From positions 181,905 to 245,904 of the forward strand of contig CANOIM010000002.1 of assembly GCA_947566075.1 (NCBI GenBank): a stretch of 64,000 nucleotides of DNA, in the 5' to 3' direction. Of the stretch, positions 44,940-53,733 are shown in pieces; the stretch's first letter is position 1, and every line of letters begins with the position of its first letter. The notes under the pieces are model-generated. The model was not told the DNA's origin. It searched no databases and saw only the letters and a list, made by a program, of their open reading frames with translations. The position numbers and the translations under genes were made by a program. This stretch comes from an uncultured Eggerthellaceae bacterium. Its GTDB lineage: Bacteria > Actinomycetota > Coriobacteriia > Coriobacteriales > Eggerthellaceae.

Positions 44940-45841
44940 GCATGAGCGTGGATCTAGGCGGATTGGCCATGAAGAACCCGGTGACGGTGGCTTCAGGCAC
45001 CTTCGCTGCTGGTCGGGAATACGCTGACTTCGTGGATGTGGCGAAGCTGGGTGCGGTGACCACCAAGGGGGTCTCGCTCCACGGCTGGGAGGGCAATGAT
45101 GCCCCGCGCATCGCCGAGGTGCCCAGCGGCATGCTGAATTCCATCGGGCTCCAGAACCCAGGCGTTGCCCACCTGAAAGAACAAGAGCTCCCCTGGCTGG
45201 CAGGCCAGGGAGCCACCACTATCGTGAATGTCTCCGGCCACAGCTTCCAGGAATACGTGGACGTGATAGAGGCTCTGGAAGATGCACCGGTGGATGCCTA
45301 TGAGGTGAACATCTCCTGTCCCAATGTGGACGCAGGGGGCATGACCATGGGTTGTGACTGCGGATCGGTGACCCAGGTGGTGAGCCTGTGCCGCCAGGCT
45401 ACAGCGCGCCCGCTCATCGTCAAGCTCACTCCCAATGTGACCGATGTGACCGAGATAGCCCGCGCGGCCGAGGCGGCCGGAGCCGATGCCCTTTCGCTCA
45501 TCAACACCCTTCTGGGCATGGCCATTGACGCGAAGCGCCGCCGCCCGTTGCTCTCCCGGGTGGTGGGCGGCCTCTCTGGTCCTGCCGTGAAGCCGGTGGC
45601 TTTGCGCATGGTCTGGCAATGCTCCCAGGCTGTGAGCATCCCGCTTCTGGGCATGGGGGGCATCACCAGCGGAGAAGACGCCATAGAGTTCATGCTAGCT
45701 GGAGCTACGGCTGTGGCGGTGGGCACGGCGAACTTCATGGATCCCCATGCCACCATGAACGTTCTGGCGGGCATGGAAGCCTACTGCCAGGAGCAGGGTG
45801 TGGAAGATATCAACGAGCTGATAGGAGGCCTCCAGTGCTGA
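44933..45841 (+). CDS. pyrD: dihydroorotate dehydrogenase B, catalytic subunit
   Basis: Oxidises dihydroorotate to orotate with FMN, 302 residues. Landmarks are KNPVTVASGTFAAGREY, the active-site cysteine in VNISCPNVDAGG near residue 130, and the GMGGITSGEDAIEFMLAGA FMN-phosphate loop near 240. ATG at 44933 follows GGAGG; a later ATG at 44942 would remove three residues. Confidence 0.95.
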   Translation: MVSMSVDLGGLAMKNPVTVASGTFAAGREYADFVDVAKLGAVTTKGVSLHGWEGNDAPRIAEVPSGMLNSIGLQNPGVAHLKEQELPWLAGQGATTIVNVSGHSFQEYVDVIEALEDAPVDAYEVNISCPNVDAGGMTMGCDCGSVTQVVSLCRQATARPLIVKLTPNVTDVTEIARAAEAAGADALSLINTLLGMAIDAKRRRPLLSRVVGGLSGPAVKPVALRMVWQCSQAVSIPLLGMGGITSGEDAIEFMLAGATAVAVGTANFMDPHATMNVLAGMEAYCQEQGVEDINELIGGLQC

Positions 45842-46563
45842 CATCCTTCGATGCCATACCGCGAATAGACCGGGTGATCGTGGCCCTTGACTGCGAGGCT
45901 GATAAGGCCATCTCCATTGCCTATCAGCTGGCAGGGCGGGCGAAGTGGGTGAAGATCGGCATGACGCTGTTCTATGCCTACGGCACTGATCTGGTGAAGA
46001 TGCTGAAAGCCCGGGGCTATAACGTCTTCTTGGATCTCAAATTCCATGACATCCCCCATCAAGTGCTGGGGGCGGCCCGCTCTGCCGCAGAGACAGGAGC
46101 GGATATGCTCACCATGCAAACGGTGGGTGGCGTGCCCATGATGGAGGCTGCCCAGGCGGGGGCCGTAGAAGGGGCAGAGCGCATCGGCGGGGAGGTGCCC
46201 GTGACCTTGGGGATCACCGTGCTCACCTCCATGGACCAGGACACTCTGGCGCAAACCGGCGTGGTGCGCCCCATGGAAGAGCAGGTGCTCTCCTTGGCCC
46301 ATCTAGCCCAGCAAGCGGGGATATCCGGCGTGGTGGCTTCCCCCCAAGAGGCGGCCCAGCTGCGGGCCATCCTGGGGCCGGAAGCCTACATCGTCACCCC
46401 GGGCGTGCGTCCCACCTGGGCGGCGAAGGGGGATCAGAGCCGTATCGCCACCCCGGCCCAGGCCTTTGACAACGGCGCTTCCCACATCGTGGTGGGCCGT
46501 CCCATCACCGATGCCCCTGACCCCATCCATGCCTTCAACCAGATAGCCGAGGAGCTGGCATGA
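45835..46563 (+). CDS. pyrF: orotidine 5'-phosphate decarboxylase
   Basis: Last step to UMP, 242 residues. Active-site motif LDLKFHDIPHQV near residue 60 and the phosphate loop VTPGVRPTW and VVGRPIT are intact. GTG at 45835 lies behind AGGAGG and overlaps pyrD by 7 bp; no ATG is suitable. pyrE, encoding the preceding orotate phosphoribosyltransferase, is not in the window. Confidence 0.95.
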   Translation: MLTSFDAIPRIDRVIVALDCEADKAISIAYQLAGRAKWVKIGMTLFYAYGTDLVKMLKARGYNVFLDLKFHDIPHQVLGAARSAAETGADMLTMQTVGGVPMMEAAQAGAVEGAERIGGEVPVTLGITVLTSMDQDTLAQTGVVRPMEEQVLSLAHLAQQAGISGVVASPQEAAQLRAILGPEAYIVTPGVRPTWAAKGDQSRIATPAQAFDNGASHIVVGRPITDAPDPIHAFNQIAEELA

Positions 46564-47120
46564 GCGAACGGGGACGCCTCTTCGTCATCTCCGGTCCCTC
46601 AGGGGTAGGGAAGGGCACCCTCGTCTCACGCCTGGCCCAAGAGCCGGGCATCTGGGTATCGGTGAGCGCCACCACGCGCAAGCCCCGGCCGGGGGAAGAG
46701 GATGGCCGTGAGTACTTCTTCATGAGCCGCGAAGCGTTCCTGGCAAAGGCTGCTGCTAACGGGTTCATCGAATGGGCAGAATACAGTGGGAACTGCTACG
46801 GTACGCCAAAGGACACGGTGCAAGAGCACTTGGATGCGGGGCAGGATGTCATCTTGGAGATAGAGGTCCAAGGGGCCTTGCAGATCAAGGAGAAGCTACC
46901 GGAGGCGCGTCTCGTCTTCGTGCTGCCGCCTTCTTTGGAAGTGCTCGAGGAGCGCTTGCGGGGGCGTGGCACGGAAACCGAAGAGGTCATCCAGCGGCGT
47001 TTGGCAACGGCAAGGCTGGAGTTGGATGAGAAAATGAAGTATGATTACCAGCTTGTGAACGATGACCTAGATGAAGCGTTCCATGCACTGAAGACCTATA
47101 TCGGCCAGACCGGAAGATAA
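46560..47120 (+). CDS. gmk: guanylate kinase
   Basis: Phosphorylates GMP to GDP, 186 residues. P-loop GPSGVGKGT near residue 10, the GMP-binding TTRKPRPGEEDGREYFF near 38, and the lid region RLRGRGTETEEVIQRR near 133. Its ATG overlaps the pyrF stop (ATGA), so purine and pyrimidine nucleotide genes are co-translated. Confidence 0.96.
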   Translation: MSERGRLFVISGPSGVGKGTLVSRLAQEPGIWVSVSATTRKPRPGEEDGREYFFMSREAFLAKAAANGFIEWAEYSGNCYGTPKDTVQEHLDAGQDVILEIEVQGALQIKEKLPEARLVFVLPPSLEVLEERLRGRGTETEEVIQRRLATARLELDEKMKYDYQLVNDDLDEAFHALKTYIGQTGR

Positions 47121-47138
47121 TGAGAGAGGTTCCTACCT

Positions 47139-47399
47139 ATGAGCATCATCAGCCCTGACATCGATGTGCTGTTGGACGACGCGGAGAATGACCGCTTCCT
47201 GCTCTGCACCATGGCGGCCAAGCGGGCCCATGACATCAACGATATGATGTGCGGCCAGCGTGACCGTGCCATCCAGCTCCAATCCGCCATCGAGATAGCT
47301 CGGGCCGCTGATGCCAAGCCTCTCACCATGGCCTTCAATGAGATAGCCCGTGGTGATGTCTCCTTTGATCCGGAGTCCATTGACCTGACGAACGAATGA
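47139..47399 (+). CDS. rpoZ: RNA polymerase omega subunit
   Basis: An 86-residue assembly subunit of RNA polymerase. The conserved core is in NDRFLLCTMAAKRAHDIND and the helix ending AIEIARA. The gmk-rpoZ order is a conserved bacterial pairing. Its stop overlaps the thiI start by 4 bp. Confidence 0.9.
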   Translation: MSIISPDIDVLLDDAENDRFLLCTMAAKRAHDINDMMCGQRDRAIQLQSAIEIARAADAKPLTMAFNEIARGDVSFDPESIDLTNE

Positions 47400-48595
47400 C
47401 CGGATCCTCCCTGTTCCAGCGGGTCGTTCTGGTCCATTACCATGAGATTGGCCTGAAGGGGCACAACCGGTCCAAATTCGAGACCCGGTTGCTCAAGAAC
47501 ATCCTCGGGCTTCTGGACGGCTTTCCGGTGGTCACTGTCCATCGGGTGTCCGGAAGGCTCATCATCTTCCTGAAGGAAGGCTGCTCAGCTGAGGAAGCTG
47601 AGAGCTGCGCTTCCTTCGCCGCGCGTATCCCTGGCGTTGCTCGCATCTCCTGTGGGTTCAAGTGTCCGCGTACCTTGGAAGCCATCAATGAGGCTGCCAT
47701 CTTGGCGCTTTCGCAAGCCGAACCTTTCCAAACGTTCAAGGTGCAAGCCCGTCGCGCTCACACTGACTTCCCCATAGATTCCATGACCATGAACCGTCAG
47801 GTAGGCGCTGTGCTCTGCGATGCCTTCCCCACCAAGCAGGTGAAGATGAAGGCCATGGACGTGGAGGTCCATGTAGAGGTGGTGCAGAATGCCGCCTTCG
47901 TCTATGCCTTCAGCATCCCTGGAGTGGGAGGATTGCCCGTGGGTAGCTCGGGGAGGCTCATGGCCCTGCTCTCCAGTGGGATAGATTCCCCCGTGGCTCT
48001 CTGGCAGATGGCGAAACGGGGAGCGGTCTGCTCTGCGGTGCACTTCTCGGGCGCGCCGGAGACGAGCGATGCCTCAGAGTTCCTGGTGGATGACATAGCC
48101 CATGTGCTGGAGCGAACAGGCTGCATAGATAGGGTGTTCACGGTGGCCCTGGGTAGCTATCAACGTCAGATATCCCTGGAGTGCCCGCCCCCTCTGCGGG
48201 TCATCCTCTACCGACGGCTCATGTTCAAGGTGGCGGAGGCCCTGGCCCACCAGGTCAAGGCGAAGGGCCTCATCACGGGTGAGAGCCTGGGGCAGGTGGC
48301 ATCCCAGACCTTGGACAACATCTGCTGCACGGATGCGGCTGTCTCCATGCCCGTGCTCCGTCCGCTCATCGGCACTGACAAGCAGGACATCATCTCCACC
48401 GCCCAGCGTATCGGCACCTTTGAGATTTCCACCGAAGACGCTCCGGATTGTTGCACCTTGTTCATGCCCCGTTCTCCTGAGACCCATGGGAAGCTCTCCG
48501 TGGTGGAAGAAGCCGAGAGCATCTTGCCTGTGAGCCAGTGGGTCTCAGAGCTCGTGGCTTCGGCGCGCTTAGTGGAATACAAGCGTCCCCGCTGA
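47396..48595 (+). CDS. thiI: tRNA 4-thiouridine synthase ThiI (no rhodanese domain)
   Basis: Adenylates U8 of tRNA for sulfur transfer. It has 399 residues: an N-terminal ferredoxin-like domain, a THUMP domain (about 60-165) and the PP-loop ATPase with LLSSGIDSPVALWQM near residue 185. The C-terminal rhodanese domain of E. coli ThiI is missing, as in Bacillus ThiI, which uses a dedicated cysteine desulfurase instead. No such desulfurase gene adjoins here. Confidence 0.94.
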   Translation: MTGSSLFQRVVLVHYHEIGLKGHNRSKFETRLLKNILGLLDGFPVVTVHRVSGRLIIFLKEGCSAEEAESCASFAARIPGVARISCGFKCPRTLEAINEAAILALSQAEPFQTFKVQARRAHTDFPIDSMTMNRQVGAVLCDAFPTKQVKMKAMDVEVHVEVVQNAAFVYAFSIPGVGGLPVGSSGRLMALLSSGIDSPVALWQMAKRGAVCSAVHFSGAPETSDASEFLVDDIAHVLERTGCIDRVFTVALGSYQRQISLECPPPLRVILYRRLMFKVAEALAHQVKAKGLITGESLGQVASQTLDNICCTDAAVSMPVLRPLIGTDKQDIISTAQRIGTFEISTEDAPDCCTLFMPRSPETHGKLSVVEEAESILPVSQWVSELVASARLVEYKRPR

Positions 48596-48639
48596 CCTTC
48601 CTGAACGCCCAAGGCGCTCTGCGGGTATCTTCTGCTCAT

Positions 48640-48775
48640 CTGGTGATGACCCTTTGGTCATTCGATGCAGATCCTTTGCAGATACGTGATGATCCTCTGA
48701 GGATCCAGGATGAAGTTGTGATCACGGTCTGATGCACGGGTGTCAGATCCCTGTCAGATCCCCGGGTTACCCTCT
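48640..48775. repeat. short repeated and palindromic segments upstream of comEA
   Basis: The 213-bp spacer between thiI and comEA holds tandem-like units: GACCCTTTGGTC, GCAGATCCTTTGCAGAT, GATCCTCTGAGGATCC and GTCAGATCCCTGTCAGATCC. Several are near-palindromic. No gene is seen. They could be protein-binding sites controlling the competence genes. Confidence 0.5.
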
Positions 48776-48808
48776 TCAAGAAAGAGGATCGCGAAGGGGA
48801 GGCAAGCC

Positions 48809-49453
48809 ATGTCATTCCAGGGATATTCTGAGAGCCTTGCATCTCGGCTCCATCTGGGCCAGCGAAGCAAGCCAGTCATCGTGGGAGCCGTCTTCGTTGT
48901 CATCTTGGGACTGGCCATAGCCGCGATGAGCCTTACGACCTCCTCAGAGGGTATCCAGATCCAGTCAGCTGAGGCCACCGAAGAGCAGGTCGCCTCAGAA
49001 GCTGAGATTCCGGAAGAGCCTGCCACCATCTATGTGCATGTAGCGGGATGCGTCCAAGCGCCAGGAATGTATCAGCTTCCCGCTGGGTCACGGGTGGCGG
49101 AGGCTATCCAAGCGGCGGGTGGGTTCACCCCAGAGGCCCGAACCGAGAGCGTTAACCTCGCCCGGTCCGTGCTGGATGGAGAGCAGGTGATCGTGGCCAG
49201 TGCAGACCAAGCAGTCCCCGCTGCAACCGCAGAGGGAGGGACATCTGACCCCAGCGGTTCTGCGCTGGTGAACATCAATACCGCTGATGAAGCGGAATTG
49301 CAGAAGGTGTCTGGCATCGGTCCCTCCAAGGCTGCCAAGATCGTGGCCTATCGGAAGGATCATGGAAGCTTCTCCTCAGTGGAAGAGCTCACCCGTGTGA
49401 GCGGCATCGGGGAGAAGACCTTGGCTTCCATCAAGGATCAGATCTGCGTGTAG
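48809..49453 (+). CDS. comEA: ComEA-like DNA-binding competence protein
   Basis: A membrane-anchored receptor for incoming DNA, 214 residues. One helix at about 27-48 anchors it. An SLBB domain (about 75-135, IYVHVAGCVQAPGMYQLPAG) is followed by a double helix-hairpin-helix (about 152-214, VNINTADEAELQKVSGIGPSKA and VSGIGEKTLASI) that binds DNA. GGGGAGG precedes the ATG at 48809; the frame extends upstream without conserved sequence. Paired with comEC. Confidence 0.93.
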   Translation: MSFQGYSESLASRLHLGQRSKPVIVGAVFVVILGLAIAAMSLTTSSEGIQIQSAEATEEQVASEAEIPEEPATIYVHVAGCVQAPGMYQLPAGSRVAEAIQAAGGFTPEARTESVNLARSVLDGEQVIVASADQAVPAATAEGGTSDPSGSALVNINTADEAELQKVSGIGPSKAAKIVAYRKDHGSFSSVEELTRVSGIGEKTLASIKDQICV

Positions 49454-49480
49454 CCGTTAGCGCTTCGTAGGTTCACGACC

Positions 49481-51829
49481 ATGGCAGTAGAGGTCATCGG
49501 GCTTGAGCGTGCGCCGCGCAAGCCTGGGCTCACCCTCTTGCTCATCCCGTCGTTGGTCCTCTGGGCTGCGGCGGCCGGAGCCTTCGGGCTGAGCGAAGCG
49601 CTCAGCCCAGAGTTGCTGAGTGGAGGGGCTGCGGTCTGCCTAGGATCCGGTCTGCTCTGCGCGCTCTTGATGATCCCTCTGGCTAAGAAGGGCATCATGG
49701 TGGCGTTGGCCTTGGGTCTGTTGGGAGTAGCCCTCGGCCTCACGGCTTCCTTGCAGATGCAGGCAGGTTACCAGGAGGCGGAGGAGAGGGCTCTTGTCCG
49801 GGAGCTGCAGGTGCTGCAGGATACAGCGGATTCTGACTTCGGGTGCACGACCCTCTGCCTTGCCCGCTTTGAGGGTGGCCGAACCTGCCGGGTGCGGCTC
49901 TTCACCGGCTCAGATGAGCGCTTCCTCACCGGGGCGGTGCTCAGCGCAGAAGGGCATCTCTCACCGTTGAAGGCCCAAGCTCAAAAGCGCCTCCGGGATC
50001 AAGGGATCTGCGCTCAGGTATCCGGTGCTACGGTGGAGGAGGTAGGCCCTACTGGCGCATGGGGGTGCTTGAGAGCGATACGGGACCAAGCCATCCAGTC
50101 CCTCTTGGCCTATGGAGGCGATCAAGGCGGCCTCATGGCGGCGGTGGTCTGCGGGTATAGGCAGGCCATAGCAGACAGCGCGCTCTATGATGGGTTTAAG
50201 GCCTGCGGTCTGGCGCATATGATAGCGGTCTCAGGGGCGCATACCTCCATCTTGCTCATGATGCTCTTGCTGGCGCTCAAGGCCCTGCGCATTCCCAGGC
50301 TCCCCTCTACGCTGCTGGCCATCGGATTCGTGGGAGCCTATCTCATCTTCGCAGGTCTTCCCATCTCCGCCATCCGCAGCGCTGTCATGGCGGTGCTGTC
50401 TTTGAGCTCGCTCTTCGCGCACCGGAGAGCCGCTTCCTTGAATTCCGTTGCCCTGTGCATCATCGGCTTCATCGTCTTGGACCCGGTGAGCTGCAGGTCC
50501 GTATCGCTCTTCCTCTCAGCTGGGTCAACATTGGGGATCATCTTATTCGCAAGCCTCTTCAGCTCTTGGTTCCCCCGCGTAGGGGATCGCCTCAGGAGCA
50601 TCCTCATAGAACCAGCGGGTCTCACCTTCTCGGCGAACCTTCTCACGCTGCTCCCCTCAGCGGCCCTCTTCTCGCAGCTTTCGCTGATAGCGCCTCTCGC
50701 GAACATCCTTGCAGCCCCGCTCTTCGCCCTGAGCTGCACGGCTGGGTTCGCTGGTTGCCTTATGGCTCAGATAGCCCCACCCCTAGCATCCCTGGTCTTG
50801 CACCTGACCGGGCTTTTCACCTGGCCATTGACCGCTTTAGTGGAGGTGCTTGCGCACATTCCCTTCGCCTCGGTGGCCTGCGCACTGGACCCCGGGGTGA
50901 TGCTCATCTTGTCCGTTGGGGCAGCTTGCCTCCTTTGGATATGGTGGCCCCGGCCTACGAAGCGGCTCCTGGTTGGCTTTGGCGCTACGGCTCTTGGTTG
51001 CTTCATCGTTCTCATCCTGGCGGCTCATCTGCCGAAAGGGGACACTCTCACGGCTTTGGATGTGGGTCAGGGGGATGCGCTCCTGATCCGATCGGGCAGA
51101 TCTGCCGTGCTGGTGGATACGGGCAATTCTGATGGGATGTTGCGCCGTGAGCTGGGACGGGCAGGGGTGTATCAGCTGGATGTCGTCATCATCACCCACC
51201 CGGATGATGACCATTGCGCTTCCCTGGGCACCCTGGGAGGATATGTTGACGTGAAGCGGATCCTCATGGCTCAGGATGTCTTCACCTGCGGCTGCGACAA
51301 ATGCACCAAATTGCTGCAGTTGGCCGACCGCTGCTCATCCGGTGCCTCGAAGCAGGGGTTGCGCCAAGGGGACTGCATCCAAGTAGGCGCCCTATCCTTG
51401 GAGGTGCTCTGGCCTGAGCGGTTCACCGATGAAGGGGGCAATGGGGATAGCCTCTGCCTCATGGCCCATGTAGACGTCAACGGAGACGGTGCGGTTGATA
51501 GCAAAGCGCTCCTCACCGGAGATGCCGAAGCGGAGCAGCTGGAAGCCTTGGCGAAGGCGGGGCGGCTTGAGGACGTGGATGTGCTCAAGGTGGGCCATCA
51601 TGGATCCAAGGTGAGCCTTTCAGAGGAGACTGCACGCCTGTTGAAGCCGGAAGTGGCGCTCATCAGCGTAGGGGAGGGGAATCGCTATGGACATCCTTCG
51701 GAAGAGGTGCTCCAGCAGCTGAGTGGGGTGGGCACCCGTATCTTCCGCACCGACGAAGACGGCACGGTGACCGTCACATTCGCAGAAGGCCACCTGACCG
51801 TGAACACCCAGGAGCGAAGCGCTCCTTGA
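49481..51829 (+). CDS. comEC: ComEC/Rec2 DNA internalisation channel
   Basis: Transports single-stranded DNA across the membrane, 782 residues. An N-terminal pair of helices and an extracellular domain precede the multi-helix competence domain (about 200-490, with HMIAVSGAHTSILLMML). The C-terminal third is a metallo-beta-lactamase-like nuclease: VLVDTGNSD, THPDDDHCASLGTL and KVGHHGSKVSLSEE. All zinc-type motifs look intact, so the channel is probably functional. The start overlaps no gene; its ribosome-binding site is weak. Confidence 0.94.
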   Translation: MAVEVIGLERAPRKPGLTLLLIPSLVLWAAAAGAFGLSEALSPELLSGGAAVCLGSGLLCALLMIPLAKKGIMVALALGLLGVALGLTASLQMQAGYQEAEERALVRELQVLQDTADSDFGCTTLCLARFEGGRTCRVRLFTGSDERFLTGAVLSAEGHLSPLKAQAQKRLRDQGICAQVSGATVEEVGPTGAWGCLRAIRDQAIQSLLAYGGDQGGLMAAVVCGYRQAIADSALYDGFKACGLAHMIAVSGAHTSILLMMLLLALKALRIPRLPSTLLAIGFVGAYLIFAGLPISAIRSAVMAVLSLSSLFAHRRAASLNSVALCIIGFIVLDPVSCRSVSLFLSAGSTLGIILFASLFSSWFPRVGDRLRSILIEPAGLTFSANLLTLLPSAALFSQLSLIAPLANILAAPLFALSCTAGFAGCLMAQIAPPLASLVLHLTGLFTWPLTALVEVLAHIPFASVACALDPGVMLILSVGAACLLWIWWPRPTKRLLVGFGATALGCFIVLILAAHLPKGDTLTALDVGQGDALLIRSGRSAVLVDTGNSDGMLRRELGRAGVYQLDVVIITHPDDDHCASLGTLGGYVDVKRILMAQDVFTCGCDKCTKLLQLADRCSSGASKQGLRQGDCIQVGALSLEVLWPERFTDEGGNGDSLCLMAHVDVNGDGAVDSKALLTGDAEAEQLEALAKAGRLEDVDVLKVGHHGSKVSLSEETARLLKPEVALISVGEGNRYGHPSEEVLQQLSGVGTRIFRTDEDGTVTVTFAEGHLTVNTQERSAP

Positions 51830-51855
51830 GGGATGGGTTGGATTATCATATCCCC

Positions 51856-52827
51856 ATGGCTGATACTGCGAACAAAGCGCTCCTGCCAGCGTATCTGGTG
51901 GTGGGGGATGACGCCCTCAAGCGTGAGGCGGTCCTGCGCCGCATGCGCACGCGTCTAGAGAAGCTGGGAGACCTCTCCTTCAATTCGGACACCTTCGATG
52001 GGGAGCATGCCGAAGGGGCTGCTATCGCCACCGCTTGTCAGACGCTTCCCTTCGCCAGTGAGAAGCGGCTGGTGGTGGTGAACAACGCCGAGAAGCTCAA
52101 GAAGGCCGATGCTGAGGAACTGGTGGCCTATTTGGCTGCCCCGGCTGAGACCACCGTGCTGTTGCTCCTGGCGGAGAAGCTGGCGAAGAACACGCGGCTC
52201 TACAAAGCCGCGGCGGCTGTGGGGCCATCAGCGGTGATCGATTGCGCCCGGCCGAAGAAATGGGATATGGCCCAGCATGTCCGCAACATGGCACCCAGCC
52301 ATGGGATCACCGTCACAGATGGGGCCGCTGTCCTGCTGGTGGAGCTTTTGGGGGAGGACACCGTCCGGCTTGACAATGAGCTCAAGAAGATGGCTCTTGC
52401 CCAGCCTCAGAACAAGGCCGTCACCGAAGAGGACGTGAAGCGCTTGGTCGTGCGCGAGGCGGAGGCGAAGCCGTGGGACTTAGCTGATGCCCTGGCTTCT
52501 CGCAACCTCAAGCAGGTCATGGCGGTGTTGGGTAAGATGCCCAGTGCGAGCCCCTTCTCTTTGTTGGGAACATGCATCTCCCGCATCCGAGAGCTGATCT
52601 GCGTGCAGACGGTGTTGGCGCGAGGGGGGAGCAAGGCCCAGGCGGCTGAAGAGCTCAAGGTGCCTGACTGGAAGATCAAGAACCATGACCGATGGATGCG
52701 GAACTATTCTGCAAAAGAGCTGAGAGGTGCGCTTAGCTCAGCCATCCAAGCTGAGCGTGAGATGAAGAGCGGCGCTGATGCCAGCGCCGCTCTCAAAGAC
52801 TGGTTGATCGGGGTAGTGGCCCCGTAA
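51856..52827 (+). CDS. holA: DNA polymerase III delta subunit
   Basis: Clamp-loader wrench subunit that opens the beta clamp, 323 residues. It has the expected N-terminal segment PAYLVVGDDALKREAVL, a degenerate AAA fold and the helical C-terminal domain. ATG at 51856 gives the standard N-terminus; TTG at 51826 is a longer alternative overlapping comEC. A 12-bp perfect stem lies within its last 25 codons (see finding). comEC-holA-rpsT adjacency is common in bacteria. Confidence 0.92.
   Translation: MADTANKALLPAYLVVGDDALKREAVLRRMRTRLEKLGDLSFNSDTFDGEHAEGAAIATACQTLPFASEKRLVVVNNAEKLKKADAEELVAYLAAPAETTVLLLLAEKLAKNTRLYKAAAAVGPSAVIDCARPKKWDMAQHVRNMAPSHGITVTDGAAVLLVELLGEDTVRLDNELKKMALAQPQNKAVTEEDVKRLVVREAEAKPWDLADALASRNLKQVMAVLGKMPSASPFSLLGTCISRIRELICVQTVLARGGSKAQAAEELKVPDWKIKNHDRWMRNYSAKELRGALSSAIQAEREMKSGADASAALKDWLIGVVAP
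52766..52793. other. perfect 12-bp hairpin at the 3' end of holA
   Basis: AGAGCGGCGCTG and CAGCGCCGCTCT are perfect inverted arms around a 4-base loop. It lies 44 bases beyond the rpsT stop on the minus strand. No T-run follows in either direction, so it is not a standard intrinsic terminator. Confidence 0.7.
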
Positions 52828-52836
52828 GGGTGAAGC

Positions 52837-53400
52837 TTACTCCTCAGGCTGAGCCGCTTCGTCAGCTTCCTGAGCTTCCTCGGCGGTCTCGGCATCCAGC
52901 TCCTGAGCCTCGGCCTCAGCGGCTTCAGCCTCAGCCTTGGCAGCCTCTTCGGCTTCCTTGGCCTTGCGGGCGTTGGCCTTCTCCTCCTGCTTCAGCTGAG
53001 CTTCGCGACGCTTGGCCTTCTCAGCTTCCTGCTCCTTCATGGCAGCCTTGCGGGCTTCCTTGGCGGCCTTCTTCTTGTTGTTGCCCTTCGCCACTTCCTT
53101 GGCCTTCGGCTTCTCGTAGGCAGCGCGGTCAGCCTCGGTGATGACGGTGTTCGCCAGCTTCGTGAGACCGCTCTTGCGGTTGGCAGCCTGGTTCTTCTTG
53201 ATGACGCCCTTGGAGACAGCCTTGTCCATGAGGCGGCAGGCAGCGCAGACGGCAGCGTAGGCCTCGGCACCGTTCCCGGCCTCAACGGCCTCGCGGACGC
53301 GGCGGCTGGCGGTCTTCAGCTCGCTTTTGACGGCGCGGTTGCGCATGCGCGCCTTCTCATTGGTGATGATGCGCTTCTTCTGGGACTTGATGTTCGCCAT
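52837..53400 (-). CDS. rpsT: 30S ribosomal protein S20 with long charged C-terminal extension
   Basis: A 187-residue protein; S20 is normally near 88. Residues 1-88 are typical S20 (MANIKSQKKRIITNEKARMR, KKNQAANRKSGLTKLAN). Residues about 95-187 are low-complexity: first Lys/Ala-rich and basic (to about 140), then Glu/Ala-rich and strongly acidic, ending in EE. GAAAGAAGA precedes the ATG. No frameshift or second start explains the tail; it is a single frame in good codon usage. Confidence 0.93.
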   Translation of the reverse strand: MANIKSQKKRIITNEKARMRNRAVKSELKTASRRVREAVEAGNGAEAYAAVCAACRLMDKAVSKGVIKKNQAANRKSGLTKLANTVITEADRAAYEKPKAKEVAKGNNKKKAAKEARKAAMKEQEAEKAKRREAQLKQEEKANARKAKEAEEAAKAEAEAAEAEAQELDAETAEEAQEADEAAQPEE

Positions 53401-53733
53401 GGTCTTCTTTCCTCTCTCGTTCGCACGGTATGGCTGAGCGCTTCGAGGCGGCTATCCACAGATACGGATGCAAGGAAGGAAGAGATGCTGGTGGCATGGC
53501 AGGACAGCGAAGGAGCAGACCGCAAAGGCCTGCCAGTTGCCCATCCCCTGGTTTTTCGGTACGGGCGCCTTGTCCTGCAAGGCCGCCAGCAACTGCCATC
53601 CTTCATGCAGCCATGTCTGCGGATCGTGCGATATGCACAGGCCGTCGCTCAGCGCTGATGCGATAGAATAGCGCACTACAGCTTCGCTGTCACGTAGAGA
53701 TAACCCAATGAACATCCAATCGGTGAAGGATCC
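53401..53733. other. spacer between divergent rpsT and lepA
   Basis: A 333-bp spacer. I see no credible gene; short frames exist but lack ribosome-binding sites and family resemblance. It must hold both divergent promoters. TAGAAT at 53664-53669 is a possible lepA -10, 65 bp before its start. A single CTATCCACA near 53452 resembles a DnaA box but stands alone. Confidence 0.5.

Noticed and set aside
53452..53460. DnaA box / replication origin
   Set aside because: Only one CTATCCACA-like site, no cluster, no dnaA or dnaN nearby.
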